Of a stretch of DNA of 64,000 bases, positions 34,332-42,499 are shown one piece after another. Both the position numbers and the translations under genes were made by a program. The notes beneath the pieces were generated by a model. The model was given only the letters and a program-made list of their open reading frames with translations. It searched no databases and was not told the origin of the DNA. Source of the DNA: DAIDKA01 sp963726995 (GTDB lineage: Bacteria > Pseudomonadota > Gammaproteobacteria > Steroidobacterales > Steroidobacteraceae); the NCBI GenBank assembly GCA_963726995.1, contig CAVSEP010000004.1:1-64000 (forward strand), read 5' to 3'. How positions within the stretch are numbered: the first letter of the stretch is position 1; the number at the start of each line of letters is the position of its first letter.

Positions 34332-34706
34332 TCAGATCCACCGCGCAGCCGCCGCGCCGGTGTCCTCGGGGCGACTGTTGAATGCAATGGTCGTTTGCGG
34401 CGCGGCGCGGTGGATGGCGTTGACCACGGCTTCAAACAAAGCCAGCCGGCTCGGTGGCAGGCGGAGGCCCGCACCGACTACTACACAGTCGTAGTGGACA
34501 TCGGCGAGGCAGCGCTCCACAGTCGGGACCGCAGTCTCGTCGGGGTTGATGAAGCAGTTTTCGGTGAGCCACCCGCGCCCGTTCATATCAGTGAGCGCGA
34601 GCTTGATTCCAGCGTGGATCTTCTCTGCGGTCATGCCTGGCGGCAGCGCTGGATCCGAAAAGTCCACCGTCGCCGGATCGAGACCGACCAGTAGAACTCG
34701 TTTCAT
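34332..34706 (-). CDS. Conserved-looking hypothetical protein
   Basis: A 124-residue soluble protein, MKRVLLVGLDPATVDFSDPALPPGMTAEKIHAG..., with an alternating strand-helix pattern and a central DCVVVGAGLRLPPSRLALFEAVV. The pattern suggests a small Rossmann-like or receiver-like alpha/beta fold, without an identifiable catalytic motif. I do not recognise the family. It stands alone between unrelated genes; the ~300 bp on its downstream side (34033-34331) show no gene. Confidence 0.6.
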   Translation of the reverse strand: MKRVLLVGLDPATVDFSDPALPPGMTAEKIHAGIKLALTDMNGRGWLTENCFINPDETAVPTVERCLADVHYDCVVVGAGLRLPPSRLALFEAVVNAIHRAAPQTTIAFNSRPEDTGAAAARWI

Positions 34707-35112
34707 TCGCCATCCCCCGAAAGCGTAACGCAGCGATCACTAATGCTATTCGCAGGACTCGAACCCGTCAAACGGGCCGCGCAATTTTCGCTATTTACAT
34801 TGCTGCTGCGTCTTCCGCGAAGCCAATGTCGGCAATTCAAAGTACGGAACTCAGGCCAGGAGTTGCTACTTTTCGTCGGTGCTGACCGATGCGCTTGAAC
34901 AGCCGTCGAACTCGTACTTTTGACCCAGTCCGGTCAGCGCCGACCGACTGGTTTCGGGACCCCGATTTCTCGGACAGAATCGAGCATGTAGAGTATGACA
35001 GCCGCGCCTGGGTGTAGACGGCAAAGAGCAGGGGTGGCGGAACGCCCGATACATTCCGTTGACTCAGTTCCATAGGTGACGTTCTAGCTATTGAATGGAG
35101 TGCATAATTGCT
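34707..35112. other. Intergenic region without supportable gene
   Basis: About 400 bp between divergent genes. A minus-strand frame at 34866-35054 ends KYEFDGCSSASVSTDEK but has no ribosome site and no recognisable domain. Presumably it holds the promoters of the two flanking genes. Confidence 0.3.
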
Positions 35113-35463
35113 ATGACAAAACATCGCATCTACACAACGAGCTTCGCCAGTGTCTATCCCCTCTATGTTGCCAAGGTAGAGAAGAAGGGGCGCACGAAGG
35201 CGGAAGTCGACGAAGTTATTCGCTGGTTGACTGGATACAACCAGAAACAGATCGAATCTCAAATCGAAATGAAGAAGGATCTCGAGACCTTTTTCGCAGA
35301 AGCGCCTGCCCAGAATTCTTCGCGCGTCCTGATTAAGGGTGTCATTTGTGGAGTGCGGATAGAAGACATCAAAGAGCCTACAATGCGGGAAATTCGGTAT
35401 CTGGATAAGCTGATCGATGAGTTAGCGAAGGGTAAGACAATAGAAAAGATTCTTCGGAAGTAG
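35113..35463 (+). CDS. DUF2200 domain protein
   Basis: A 116-residue protein starting MTKHRIYTTSFASVYPLYVAKVEKKGRTKAEVDEVIRWLTGYN, the standard opening of DUF2200, followed by FFAEAPAQNSSRVLIKGVICGVRIEDIKEPTMREIRYLDKLIDELAKGK. The family is small, cytoplasmic and widespread, with unknown function. A frame beginning 6 codons earlier exists, but the DUF2200 homology starts at this Met. Confidence 0.85.
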   Translation: MTKHRIYTTSFASVYPLYVAKVEKKGRTKAEVDEVIRWLTGYNQKQIESQIEMKKDLETFFAEAPAQNSSRVLIKGVICGVRIEDIKEPTMREIRYLDKLIDELAKGKTIEKILRK

Positions 35464-35618
35464 GCCGAATTTCCTCCTCCGCGTGCGTTCGAACGGCCCT
35501 ATCCGACCGCGGGCGACGGAGCGCGGGCTTGCAGACCAAATTGTGCGCCTGCCATAGCGGATCGATCGATCCGCTCGCAATTAGTTCGGAACGAAAACAA
35601 TTGGTGAGCGGGTAAGGC

Positions 35619-35648
35619 TTGACATGTGACTATTTAGTCACCTATCGT
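35619..35648 (+). promoter_or_regulatory. Promoter with embedded palindromic operator for the ArsR-SRPBCC pair
   Basis: TTGACA (35619-35624) and TATCGT (35643-35648) form a sigma-70-like promoter with an 18-bp spacer. The spacer contains the perfect inverted repeat GTGACT-ATTT-AGTCAC (35626-35641), ideal for a dimeric ArsR-type repressor blocking RNA polymerase. Transcription would start near 35655, which is the ATG of the regulator, so the message is probably leaderless. Confidence 0.7.
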
Positions 35649-35654
35649 TCGGGA

Positions 35655-35999
35655 ATGTTTAATGAAGACCATGTCTTCAAGGCGTTGGCCGACTCCTCGC
35701 GTCGCCTGCTTCTTGACCTGCTGCACAATCGCGATGGCCAGACGCTGGGCGAGCTCGAGATGCCGCTCGCGATGACCCGCTTTGGCGTCATGAAGCACTT
35801 ACGCGTACTGGAAAATGCAGGCCTCGTGGTTACACGTCGTGCCGGTCGTGAGAAGCACCACTTTTTGAACGCAGTACCGATTCGGCTGATCCATGATCGA
35901 TGGATCGACAAATACACCGTAAATCAGGTCGCTGCCCTCGCGGAACTCAAAACCACATTGGAGAACACCAAATGGAAGTCGGCAAAAAAGCGGGCGTAG
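35655..35999 (+). CDS. ArsR-family winged-helix regulator
   Basis: A 114-residue regulator (MFNEDHVFKALADSSRRLLLDLL...). The HTH region MTRFGVMKHLRVLENAGLVVTRRAGREKHHFLN is typical of the ArsR subgroup paired with SRPBCC proteins; no metal-binding CxC motif is present, so it is not an arsenic sensor. The frame opens 12 codons earlier, inside the promoter, and is unlikely to be used there. It overlaps the next gene by 28 bp. It probably represses its own operon through the palindrome at 35626-35641. Confidence 0.88.
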   Translation: MFNEDHVFKALADSSRRLLLDLLHNRDGQTLGELEMPLAMTRFGVMKHLRVLENAGLVVTRRAGREKHHFLNAVPIRLIHDRWIDKYTVNQVAALAELKTTLENTKWKSAKKRA

Positions 36000-36472
36000 T
36001 TACACGTGTCCACGAAATCTATATCAAGGCTCCACAGGCACAGATTTGGGAGGCCATTACAAGTCCAGAATGGACGGAAAAATATGGGTACGGTGCAGCC
36101 GCCGAATATGACCTCAGGCCGGGTGGAGCTTTTCGCTACAAAGCGAGCGCACAAATGATGTCCTACGGCCTACCTGAAACCATCATTGATGGCGAGGTGT
36201 ACGAAGCAGATCCACCGCGCAAATTGGTGCATTCCTATCGATGGTTGTTCACTGACGCAAACCGTGCAGAGGGATTCAGCCGAGTTACCTGGGAAGTCGA
36301 GCCGACTGACGCTGGCTTTTGCCGGGTAACTGTAACCCACGAAATGACCGACGCGCCCATCATGTCAGCGGCGACCATCGCCAAGTTTGATACGCGCGGC
36401 GGCGGCGGATGGAATTGGATTCTAAGCGACATGAAGTCGCTCCTTGAAACTGGCAAACGCATGTCAGGCTGA
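35972..36472 (+). CDS. SRPBCC / AHSA1-like ligand-binding protein
   Basis: A 166-residue START/Bet v1-like protein (MEVGKKAGVVTRVHEIYIKAPQAQIWEAITSPEWTEKYGYG...). Hallmarks of the AHSA1-type subgroup are the opening strand, the WEAIT-P helix, LRPGGAFRYK, the GEVYEADPPRKLVHSYRW strand and a long C-terminal helix (GGWNWILSDMKSLLETGK). These proteins bind hydrophobic ligands in a deep cavity; members next to ArsR regulators are common and mostly uncharacterised. The start lies within the end of the regulator gene, giving coupled translation. Confidence 0.85.
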   Translation: MEVGKKAGVVTRVHEIYIKAPQAQIWEAITSPEWTEKYGYGAAAEYDLRPGGAFRYKASAQMMSYGLPETIIDGEVYEADPPRKLVHSYRWLFTDANRAEGFSRVTWEVEPTDAGFCRVTVTHEMTDAPIMSAATIAKFDTRGGGGWNWILSDMKSLLETGKRMSG

Positions 36473-36790
36473 GTGGCTTCATACCTAGTAGTTGAAGGAT
36501 TTTGACGTATGAGTCAGCGCGACCTGGACGCCGGAATGACCGGACGCCACCTGGCCATCCTGCGGACTGGAATCTGTCGTTCATCGTTGCGTGGCACACG
36601 ACGGTTCAAAATCAGTGGTTCGAGTGAACGATACGATGGCAAATTGCGAGCGGCCGCTTTGTAGCATCGAATTCGTGGAACTGATCGACCGCAGTTGGCC
36701 GCGAGTGAAATTGAACGACAGATACGGCGCACGGAAGCTGCCGTACCACGTTGTTGGCCGACAGCCGTCCGCTGAGACGCCCTGAGATGC
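36473..36790. other. Intergenic region
   Basis: About 320 bp between the SRPBCC stop and the convergent mazF-type stop. Only short frames without ribosome sites are seen on either strand; no terminator with a clear T-tract was found. Confidence 0.3.
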
Positions 36791-37120
36791 TCACCTTGCG
36801 AGGCCGAGAAACACGGTCAAAGCACGATTTACTCTAACTACGTCCTCATCGTTGAGTTTTCCGATTCGCTTACCCAGTCGCGCCTTCGGAACGGTGATGA
36901 CTTTGTCCACCATCAAGCGGGAAGCGCTCGAAAGGCCATTTCGATCGGTTGGCTCAATCAGCATCCGTAGCAACGGCGCTTCAGTCGGATCGGTCGTGAA
37001 CACGCAAAGAGTTATGGAACTTGTAGAATCAAAGCGATCTTCCTGCACAATCACTGCAGGGCGAGGCTTTCCCGCGTACGGGCCGCCTCCCGACACCGTC
37101 CATACCTCACCGCGCTTCAT
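36791..37120 (-). CDS. mazF: MazF/PemK-type endoribonuclease toxin
   Basis: A 109-residue MazF-fold protein: MKRGEVWTVSGGGPYAGKPRPAVIVQEDRFDSTSSITLCVFTTDP has the family's opening strand, the KPRPAVIVQ motif with the catalytic-site Arg, and a Thr-rich strand; SRLMVDKVITVPKARLGKRIGKL closes the barrel. MazF enzymes cut mRNA or other RNAs at short sequences. The start overlaps the antitoxin stop by 4 bases. Length is normal; the cleavage sequence is unknown. Confidence 0.88.
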   Translation of the reverse strand: MKRGEVWTVSGGGPYAGKPRPAVIVQEDRFDSTSSITLCVFTTDPTEAPLLRMLIEPTDRNGLSSASRLMVDKVITVPKARLGKRIGKLNDEDVVRVNRALTVFLGLAR

Positions 37121-37335
37121 TCGGCGGCGTGATCCGAAATGGCATCAATGAATCCCTGATCGCCCTTCGCCCGCGCGCTGGCTGCAACAGCCTCGGACTG
37201 TTGACGCGCAGCCCGTGCAAAGGAGCGTGCCCGGACATCCGGCACCCAGATCTGAACCGGCCGCAACCCCTGTGCGCGTAGGCGCTCTCGGTGCAAACGC
37301 ACCTTATCTCTCGACGGACGAGGAGTATTAAGCAT
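37117..37335 (-). CDS. DUF3018-type MazE-like antitoxin
   Basis: A 72-residue protein, MLNTPRPSRDKVRLHRERLRAQGLRPVQIWVPDVRARSFARAARQQ..., whose RAQGLRPVQIWVPD core marks the DUF3018 antitoxins that pair with MazF toxins. The N-terminal basic part should bind DNA and the acidic tail the toxin. It is the first gene of the pair, with a perfect palindrome 14 bp upstream as the likely operator. Confidence 0.83.
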   Translation of the reverse strand: MLNTPRPSRDKVRLHRERLRAQGLRPVQIWVPDVRARSFARAARQQSEAVAASARAKGDQGFIDAISDHAAE

Positions 37336-37348
37336 GGCATTGTCCCAG

Positions 37349-37366
37349 TAGGTTACATGTAACCTA
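37349..37366. promoter_or_regulatory. Perfect 18-bp palindrome upstream of the mazEF-type operon
   Basis: TAGGTTACATGTAACCTA is fully self-complementary and lies 14 bp before the antitoxin start. Autorepression through such a site is standard for MazE-type antitoxins, so this is a strong operator candidate. The nearby ~260 bp up to 37630 hold no supportable gene. Confidence 0.7.
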
Positions 37367-37630
37367 GCAGGTCAGGAGGAGCGGCGCAACTCAATTCGGC
37401 ATCCGGCGAACAGTGCCACTCGAACCCATCTCGACTCGATTCTAATGGCAGCTATCTGGCGACCAGAACAGCAGTCCGTAGATCCGCATTGGGGCGTTAG
37501 CTGCCGCTGCAATCCTAAGGCCGACGGTACCTATCGGTGGGGGCGTGGGCGCATGCAGATTGCAGTGGACGATGGAAGGAGATCGAGGCTGTGGGTCGTC
37601 GGTTCAGCTCCGAGCAGCGGCAGCAACCTA

Positions 37631-39253
37631 CTACCCGGTGGACGAGGACGCCGGCGGAACGATCGCCGCTGCGAGCCGTTCGTTCTCGACGAGCAGGCGG
37701 TAGAAGCGCTCGGCCGGAACCGGATATCCATACAGCCAGCCCTGACCCAGAATCGGCTGGTCGTAGCCTGCGAAGTAGTCGGCCTGCTCGTCGGTCTCGA
37801 TGCCTTCGGCAACGACCTGCAGATCCAGTTTCTTGGCGATGGCCAGTATCTGCGGAAGGATGCTGATCGTGACGGCCTCTGTGCCGATTGCGTGAGTGAA
37901 TGACTTGTCGATCTTGATGGCATCTACGGCCAGAAAGTGCAGATAAGAAAGACTTGAGTAGCCCGTTCCAAAGTCGTCGATGTGCACCTTGTGACCGCTG
38001 TGCCTGAGCCGTCGAATGGTCTCAACGGCGATGTCCTTCTTGGCCGTGGAGCTCTCGGTGACTTCGATAGCCACGTTCTTGGCCGGCACGCGCGCTTCAG
38101 CCAGCAGCCGCTCCAGAGTCGGCAGAAACGCCTCGTCCGCCAGATCGGTGCCCGTAACGTTGATGTTGATGCTGAACCCAGGTCGTGCGCGCAGCACAGC
38201 GCCCATGTCCCGCATCACCAGACGAACCACCAGCTCGGTCAACTCGCCGCCGAAGCCATTGACCTCGGCGAGTTCGACCAACATTGCCGGACTTACCTCG
38301 TATCCATTGTCGTCGGTCCATCTCACCAGTGCCTCAGCCTCGAGGATCTGGCGGTCACCCAATCGCACGATCGGTTGGTATACGACGCGTAGTTTCTTGC
38401 GGCGGATTGCCTTGCGCAGCTGGGATACCAGACTCTGGTTGCGGCGATACAGCCCGATGCCCATGAAGCCGATTAGGACCCCGACTACACCGCCAGCTGC
38501 CGTGCTTTCAATGGATTGGCCGGCCGCGCCGTTGAGCACCTTGGCGACATTGACGAAGGCCGTGAAGCAATTGAAATAGTGTGGCGAACAGTGGGTTGCG
38601 TAAAGGTTACCACCGGAGCGCGCCCAGCCGTCCTTGGCGAGGATGGCTGCCGGAGCCGCAGGTCTTTCACCGTGAAGCCAGCCAGGCTGCTGCCCGGTAT
38701 TTCCAACCTCGGTCAGAGTGAAGTCCAGGGGGAGATTGCCCAGGCGGTCCGGCCGCCAGTGCATGTAGGTCACGAAGAACCCGCCGCGCTGCACGCCCAC
38801 GCGCGCTTCCGGATCATCCCGCATCAATCGAATATCGGTGTAGACCTCAGTTGAGTCCTTCAGTACGAAGGCAGGCTTGTAGGTGTTCTTTGGAAGCTCT
38901 GCGGGCAGCAACATGGTGTCGCATTGCACCCGGCCACCACTCATCCGGCCGCCGTCCCGCAAATACTCCGACTGAATCAGCAGATGGTGCATGAACACCA
39001 ATTCATCATTGGAACAGGGCATGAACTGGCTGGCAGCCATGGCCTTCAGAAAGCGCTCCGAGGAGGCCGAGGAGTCTTCTGCCCTCAGCATGTAGCGAAA
39101 GGAATGGTGATCCAGTTCGTTCACGGCCAGTTTGAGCGTAACGGCCCGCCAGATGAGATAGCCGCTAGCCATGCCCAGAACCGCGGCAAACAGCGTGATG
39201 AGTAGCGCGAAGCGCATTTTCTGATTGACGGAGCGCGCCACCATCGGGGTCAT
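37631..39253 (-). CDS. CSS-motif EAL-domain c-di-GMP phosphodiesterase
   Basis: A 540-residue membrane protein from the ATG at 39253 (MTPMVARSVNQKMRF), with GGGGAAGG nearby. An N-terminal membrane segment (FALLITLFAAVLGMASGYLIW) and a second at about residue 270 (GGVVGVLIGFMGIGLY) enclose a ~200-residue periplasmic CSS-type sensor region containing the CSNDE motif. The cytoplasmic EAL domain retains EALVRW, ININVTGTD, EVTES, HIDDFGTGYSSL, DAIKIDKSF, VVAEGIET and QGWLYGYPV, so the metal and substrate ligands appear complete and hydrolysis of c-di-GMP is expected. In CSS-EAL enzymes of enterobacteria the periplasmic Cys redox state controls activity. No GGDEF domain is present. Confidence 0.9.
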   Translation of the reverse strand: MTPMVARSVNQKMRFALLITLFAAVLGMASGYLIWRAVTLKLAVNELDHHSFRYMLRAEDSSASSERFLKAMAASQFMPCSNDELVFMHHLLIQSEYLRDGGRMSGGRVQCDTMLLPAELPKNTYKPAFVLKDSTEVYTDIRLMRDDPEARVGVQRGGFFVTYMHWRPDRLGNLPLDFTLTEVGNTGQQPGWLHGERPAAPAAILAKDGWARSGGNLYATHCSPHYFNCFTAFVNVAKVLNGAAGQSIESTAAGGVVGVLIGFMGIGLYRRNQSLVSQLRKAIRRKKLRVVYQPIVRLGDRQILEAEALVRWTDDNGYEVSPAMLVELAEVNGFGGELTELVVRLVMRDMGAVLRARPGFSININVTGTDLADEAFLPTLERLLAEARVPAKNVAIEVTESSTAKKDIAVETIRRLRHSGHKVHIDDFGTGYSSLSYLHFLAVDAIKIDKSFTHAIGTEAVTISILPQILAIAKKLDLQVVAEGIETDEQADYFAGYDQPILGQGWLYGYPVPAERFYRLLVENERLAAAIVPPASSSTG

Positions 39254-39691
39254 TGCGGTACCTTCCCCGCTGCTCGTGGCGGCCGGCATGCGCGCCCGGC
39301 AGAGTGCCGCACGTCGCTGCCCAAGGCGCGCCAACTACTGGAGCTTGCCGGTAGATCCGAGCAGGCGACCGGGTTTAGGTGGTCAGCTAACACTGATCCA
39401 AACCTCAAAATGGTGCGCAAAACATGCGGTAATTGTGCCAAGAGGGCGGGGCAGTGCCCAGAAGGAGCTTCACGAAAATCAAAGATTTAGGTGGCATGCG
39501 CCGCAGCGCGACCTGGGCAGTAATGCAGTCGCCTAAGGCCTATTTGGCCGGTGCAAAAGCGGTCGGCGGGCGGCGGTGAAGTGGTTGATGCCGAAGGAGG
39601 ATTTGGCCAGCCCGGCGAGTTCGGCAGCGCTGCCAACGCCATCATCGGAGCAATCACGTCCCGGCTTCGGTCCCCCGAGCCTCGGGTCTGC
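39254..39691. other. Intergenic region upstream of the EAL gene
   Basis: About 440 bp between two minus-strand genes. It must include the EAL promoter; short frames on both strands have no ribosome site or recognisable features. Confidence 0.3.
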
Positions 39692-40429
39692 CTATGGCGG
39701 CAGGCCCAGCGCGGCGCGCAGTTCCTTGGCAGTCATCAGTTTCACGTAGACGGCTGAGCCAACGTCGAAGCGGCGCGCCTGTGAAAGGTCGCCGACGTTC
39801 ACCGGGTCGAACCCAGCGTCGCGAACCAGCGCGGCGGCTTGCTTCATCGCGGCGGGGTCATCGGAAGCGAGGGGAATCGCGATCAAATCGCCGGCGCGGT
39901 GGGACTGGGTGAGCAGGTTGCCGGCGATGATGGCGTTGAAGGCGCGCACCAGTCGCACGCCGGGGAGAAAGTCCCTTGAGGAGGGGCCCGCTCCCTTGAT
40001 ACGTGCCGCCTGTGCCATCGGGCCGTCCCGTTCCGGATAGGGATTGCCCGCGTCCAGCACGATCTTTCCCGCCAGCTGCTTGGCATAGTCGTGCCCCACT
40101 TGCGGGGTTACGCCGTAGGGCACCGCAAGCATGATGACTTCGCCGAACGTCGCGGCCTCGGCAGGCGTGCCGACACGTGCCTTCGGTCCGAGCTTTGCGG
40201 CCAGCCCGGCAAGTGATTCCGGGTGGCGCGATGAAATCATGACTTCGTGACCGGAGTGCACCCACAGTTCGGCAAGTGCCGCACCGATCTTGCCGGTGCC
40301 GATGATCCCAATGCGCACCGGCGGGGCGGCATCGGTCGCCGCGAAGCACAGTGACGCGAGCATTACCGAAGCGGCCAGCGCCAGGGTCGAACAGCGCCTT
40401 GTGATCGATGATTGTGCGGTGCGTGTCAT
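39692..40429 (-). CDS. Exported NADP-binding Rossmann protein (F420-dependent NADP reductase-like)
   Basis: A 245-residue protein from the ATG at 40429, with AAGGAG upstream. The N-terminus (SSITRRCSTLALAASVMLASLCFA) is a signal peptide with a twin-Arg-like pair. The mature protein begins with the nucleotide-binding motif GIIGTGKIGAALAELWVHSGHEVMISSRHPESL; the Ser-Arg after the second strand favours NADP. Further motifs (VIMLAVPYGV, KIVLDAGNPYPERDG, LVRAFNAI) match the F420-dependent NADP reductase/NADP oxidoreductase family. Export of a pyridine-nucleotide enzyme suggests a tightly held, co-folded cofactor as in glucose-fructose oxidoreductase. The substrate is unknown. Confidence 0.78.
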   Translation of the reverse strand: MTRTAQSSITRRCSTLALAASVMLASLCFAATDAAPPVRIGIIGTGKIGAALAELWVHSGHEVMISSRHPESLAGLAAKLGPKARVGTPAEAATFGEVIMLAVPYGVTPQVGHDYAKQLAGKIVLDAGNPYPERDGPMAQAARIKGAGPSSRDFLPGVRLVRAFNAIIAGNLLTQSHRAGDLIAIPLASDDPAAMKQAAALVRDAGFDPVNVGDLSQARRFDVGSAVYVKLMTAKELRAALGLPP

Positions 40430-40581
40430 GAGCCCACTCCTTGCCGGGTTCGGCAACACTATGCTCGGGCAGGGATCCCTTGCAAGAGATCGGCTGCAAA
40501 TTTCGGGGCCGCATCCTTGATATCATTGCAATCGGCACCTGCTGCCGACGCCGGCGACGGCTTTTCCCAATAGAGCTTGCT

Positions 40582-42393
40582 ATGCCGGTACACCCGAATC
40601 AGTCCACGTCTGCCCCGAGTCCTGCGAAACCGCGCAAGGAGCTCTCGTTCTTCGATGTCCTGCGCTTTGCGGCCGGATACTGGCGGGCCCAACGCGCGAA
40701 ACTGTCGGTCATCCTGGTGATGTTCATTGCGGCCGCGCTGCTGGAAACCTATCTGCCGACCGCACTGTCGAATTTCCTGGCGGCCATCAGGCTGGATCAG
40801 GGCAAGGCGGCTGTGCTCGCTGCCCTGGCGGTGTTTCTTGGCGTCTACTTCGCACAGATGCTGCTGTTCGGGGTGGCGTTCATCGTCTACAACCTGTTCG
40901 AAACCGGAATTTTCAAATCGCTCATGGACGACGCGTTCGCGCACGTGCAGACCCTGTCCGAGCATTTCTTCGTCAACACGTTCACCGGATCCATCGTCTC
41001 GAAAATCAGCCGCGCTCGGCAAAAGATCGAGACCTTCGAAGATCAGATACTCATCCGGGTCATTCCGACGATTGTCGTGCTGGCCGGAAGCACGGCATTT
41101 CTGGCGATGCGTTTTCCGCTGCTGGCATTTCTGATGATTGCCTACGTCTGCCTGCTGTTCGCCATCAGCGCCGTCTTTGTCTTCAGGATATCCGGCCCCG
41201 CCCAGGGAGCGTACGCCGCGGCCCAGGATTTCTTCATCGCGCATCTCGCGGACACCATCGGTGGCATGGCGACGACCAAGGCGTATGCGCAGGAGGAAGT
41301 CGAGCATTCGAACTTTCTGGACGTAACCGGGCAGCTGCAAGCCAGGAACGTGCGCGCTTACACGCTCGGCAGCTACGCGGCAATCGTGCAGCGTTTTCTG
41401 CTGACTGGGATGCTGGTGCTCATGCTGGGCGGAGGCGTATGGTATTTGTTCCACGGCAAGGCCAACGTGGAGTCCATCGCCTATCTGGCCTTTGCGTACA
41501 ACATTCTGCAGTCGTACGTTCGCGATCTGGTGGACAATATCAAGAACATACTCACTTCCTCGTACGACCTGCATGCGGTGATTACGCTGCTGCATGAAGA
41601 TCCGGAAGTGGCCCTCTCGCCCGTGCTGCCCGCACTCGACATCCGCCGCGGCGCGATTTCTTTCGAGCAGGTGCGGTTTACCTATCCCGGGAAGACGACG
41701 CCGGTCTTTGACAATCTCAACGTGTCGATACGCAGCGGTGAGCGGGTGGCGCTGGTGGGACATTCCGGCAGCGGCAAGACCACCTTCGTGCGCCTGCTGC
41801 AGTGCCTGTACGGTATTCAGGGAGGGGCGATTCTCATAGACGGACAGGACATCGCGCGGGGGTCGCGTAGCTCCCTGCGGGCGGCGATCGCACTGGTGCC
41901 CCAGGATCCGATCCTGTTCCACCGCACCCTGGCCGAGAACATCGCCTATGGAAATCCGGATGCGGACGGGGAGGCGATCCACCGCGCCGCCGAGCAGGCG
42001 CATATCGCCTCATTCATCCTGGGATTGCCGCAGCAATACCAGACGCTGGTGGGCGAGCGCGGCATCAAGCTGTCCGGCGGGGAGCGTCAGCGCATCGCTA
42101 TCGCGCGGGCCATCCTGGCGGATCGCCCCATTCTGATACTGGATGAGGCCACCAGTTCACTGGACTCGGAGAACGAGCGCGCCATTCAGGAAGCGCTTCG
42201 CTCCCTCACGCACGGCCGCACCTCGATCATGATTGCCCACCGACTCTCTACCATACTGGACGCCGATCGAATCCTGGTCTTCGATAGCGGCCGGATTGTG
42301 GAAGAGGGCACCCACGCGGAGTTGGTCGCGAAGCCGGACGGCATCTATGCCGGATTCTTCAAGCTTCAGTCCGGAGGATTCATTGCCGAGTAG
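40582..42393 (+). CDS. ABC transporter, fused membrane and ATPase (half-exporter)
   Basis: A 603-residue half-transporter starting MPVHPNQSTSAPSPAKPRKE. The N-terminal ~320 residues form a type-IV exporter membrane domain (hydrophobic helices such as VILVMFIAAALLETYLPTAL and MLLFGVAFIVYNLF). The ATPase part has Walker A GHSGSGKTT, the Q-loop LVPQDPILFH, signature LSGGERQRIAIARA, Walker B PILILDEATSSLD and the H-loop AHRLST. It should act as a homodimer exporting a lipid, peptide or drug; the cargo cannot be told. The frame begins further upstream (40441), but that part overlaps the divergent gene's promoter. Confidence 0.88.
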   Translation: MPVHPNQSTSAPSPAKPRKELSFFDVLRFAAGYWRAQRAKLSVILVMFIAAALLETYLPTALSNFLAAIRLDQGKAAVLAALAVFLGVYFAQMLLFGVAFIVYNLFETGIFKSLMDDAFAHVQTLSEHFFVNTFTGSIVSKISRARQKIETFEDQILIRVIPTIVVLAGSTAFLAMRFPLLAFLMIAYVCLLFAISAVFVFRISGPAQGAYAAAQDFFIAHLADTIGGMATTKAYAQEEVEHSNFLDVTGQLQARNVRAYTLGSYAAIVQRFLLTGMLVLMLGGGVWYLFHGKANVESIAYLAFAYNILQSYVRDLVDNIKNILTSSYDLHAVITLLHEDPEVALSPVLPALDIRRGAISFEQVRFTYPGKTTPVFDNLNVSIRSGERVALVGHSGSGKTTFVRLLQCLYGIQGGAILIDGQDIARGSRSSLRAAIALVPQDPILFHRTLAENIAYGNPDADGEAIHRAAEQAHIASFILGLPQQYQTLVGERGIKLSGGERQRIAIARAILADRPILILDEATSSLDSENERAIQEALRSLTHGRTSIMIAHRLSTILDADRILVFDSGRIVEEGTHAELVAKPDGIYAGFFKLQSGGFIAE

Positions 42394-42499
42394 GACTTTG
42401 ATAGAAAGTCCTTATAGGACAACTACATGTACTGTTTGTCTCGGTCCAGTCGATTCGTTCCGAAGTCGACAATTGCGAGGTGTCGCGGCGCAACGCCAC

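Noticed and set aside
40459..42003. A 514-codon minus-strand frame opposite the ABC transporter
   Set aside because: The plus strand has every ABC motif; the antisense has none.
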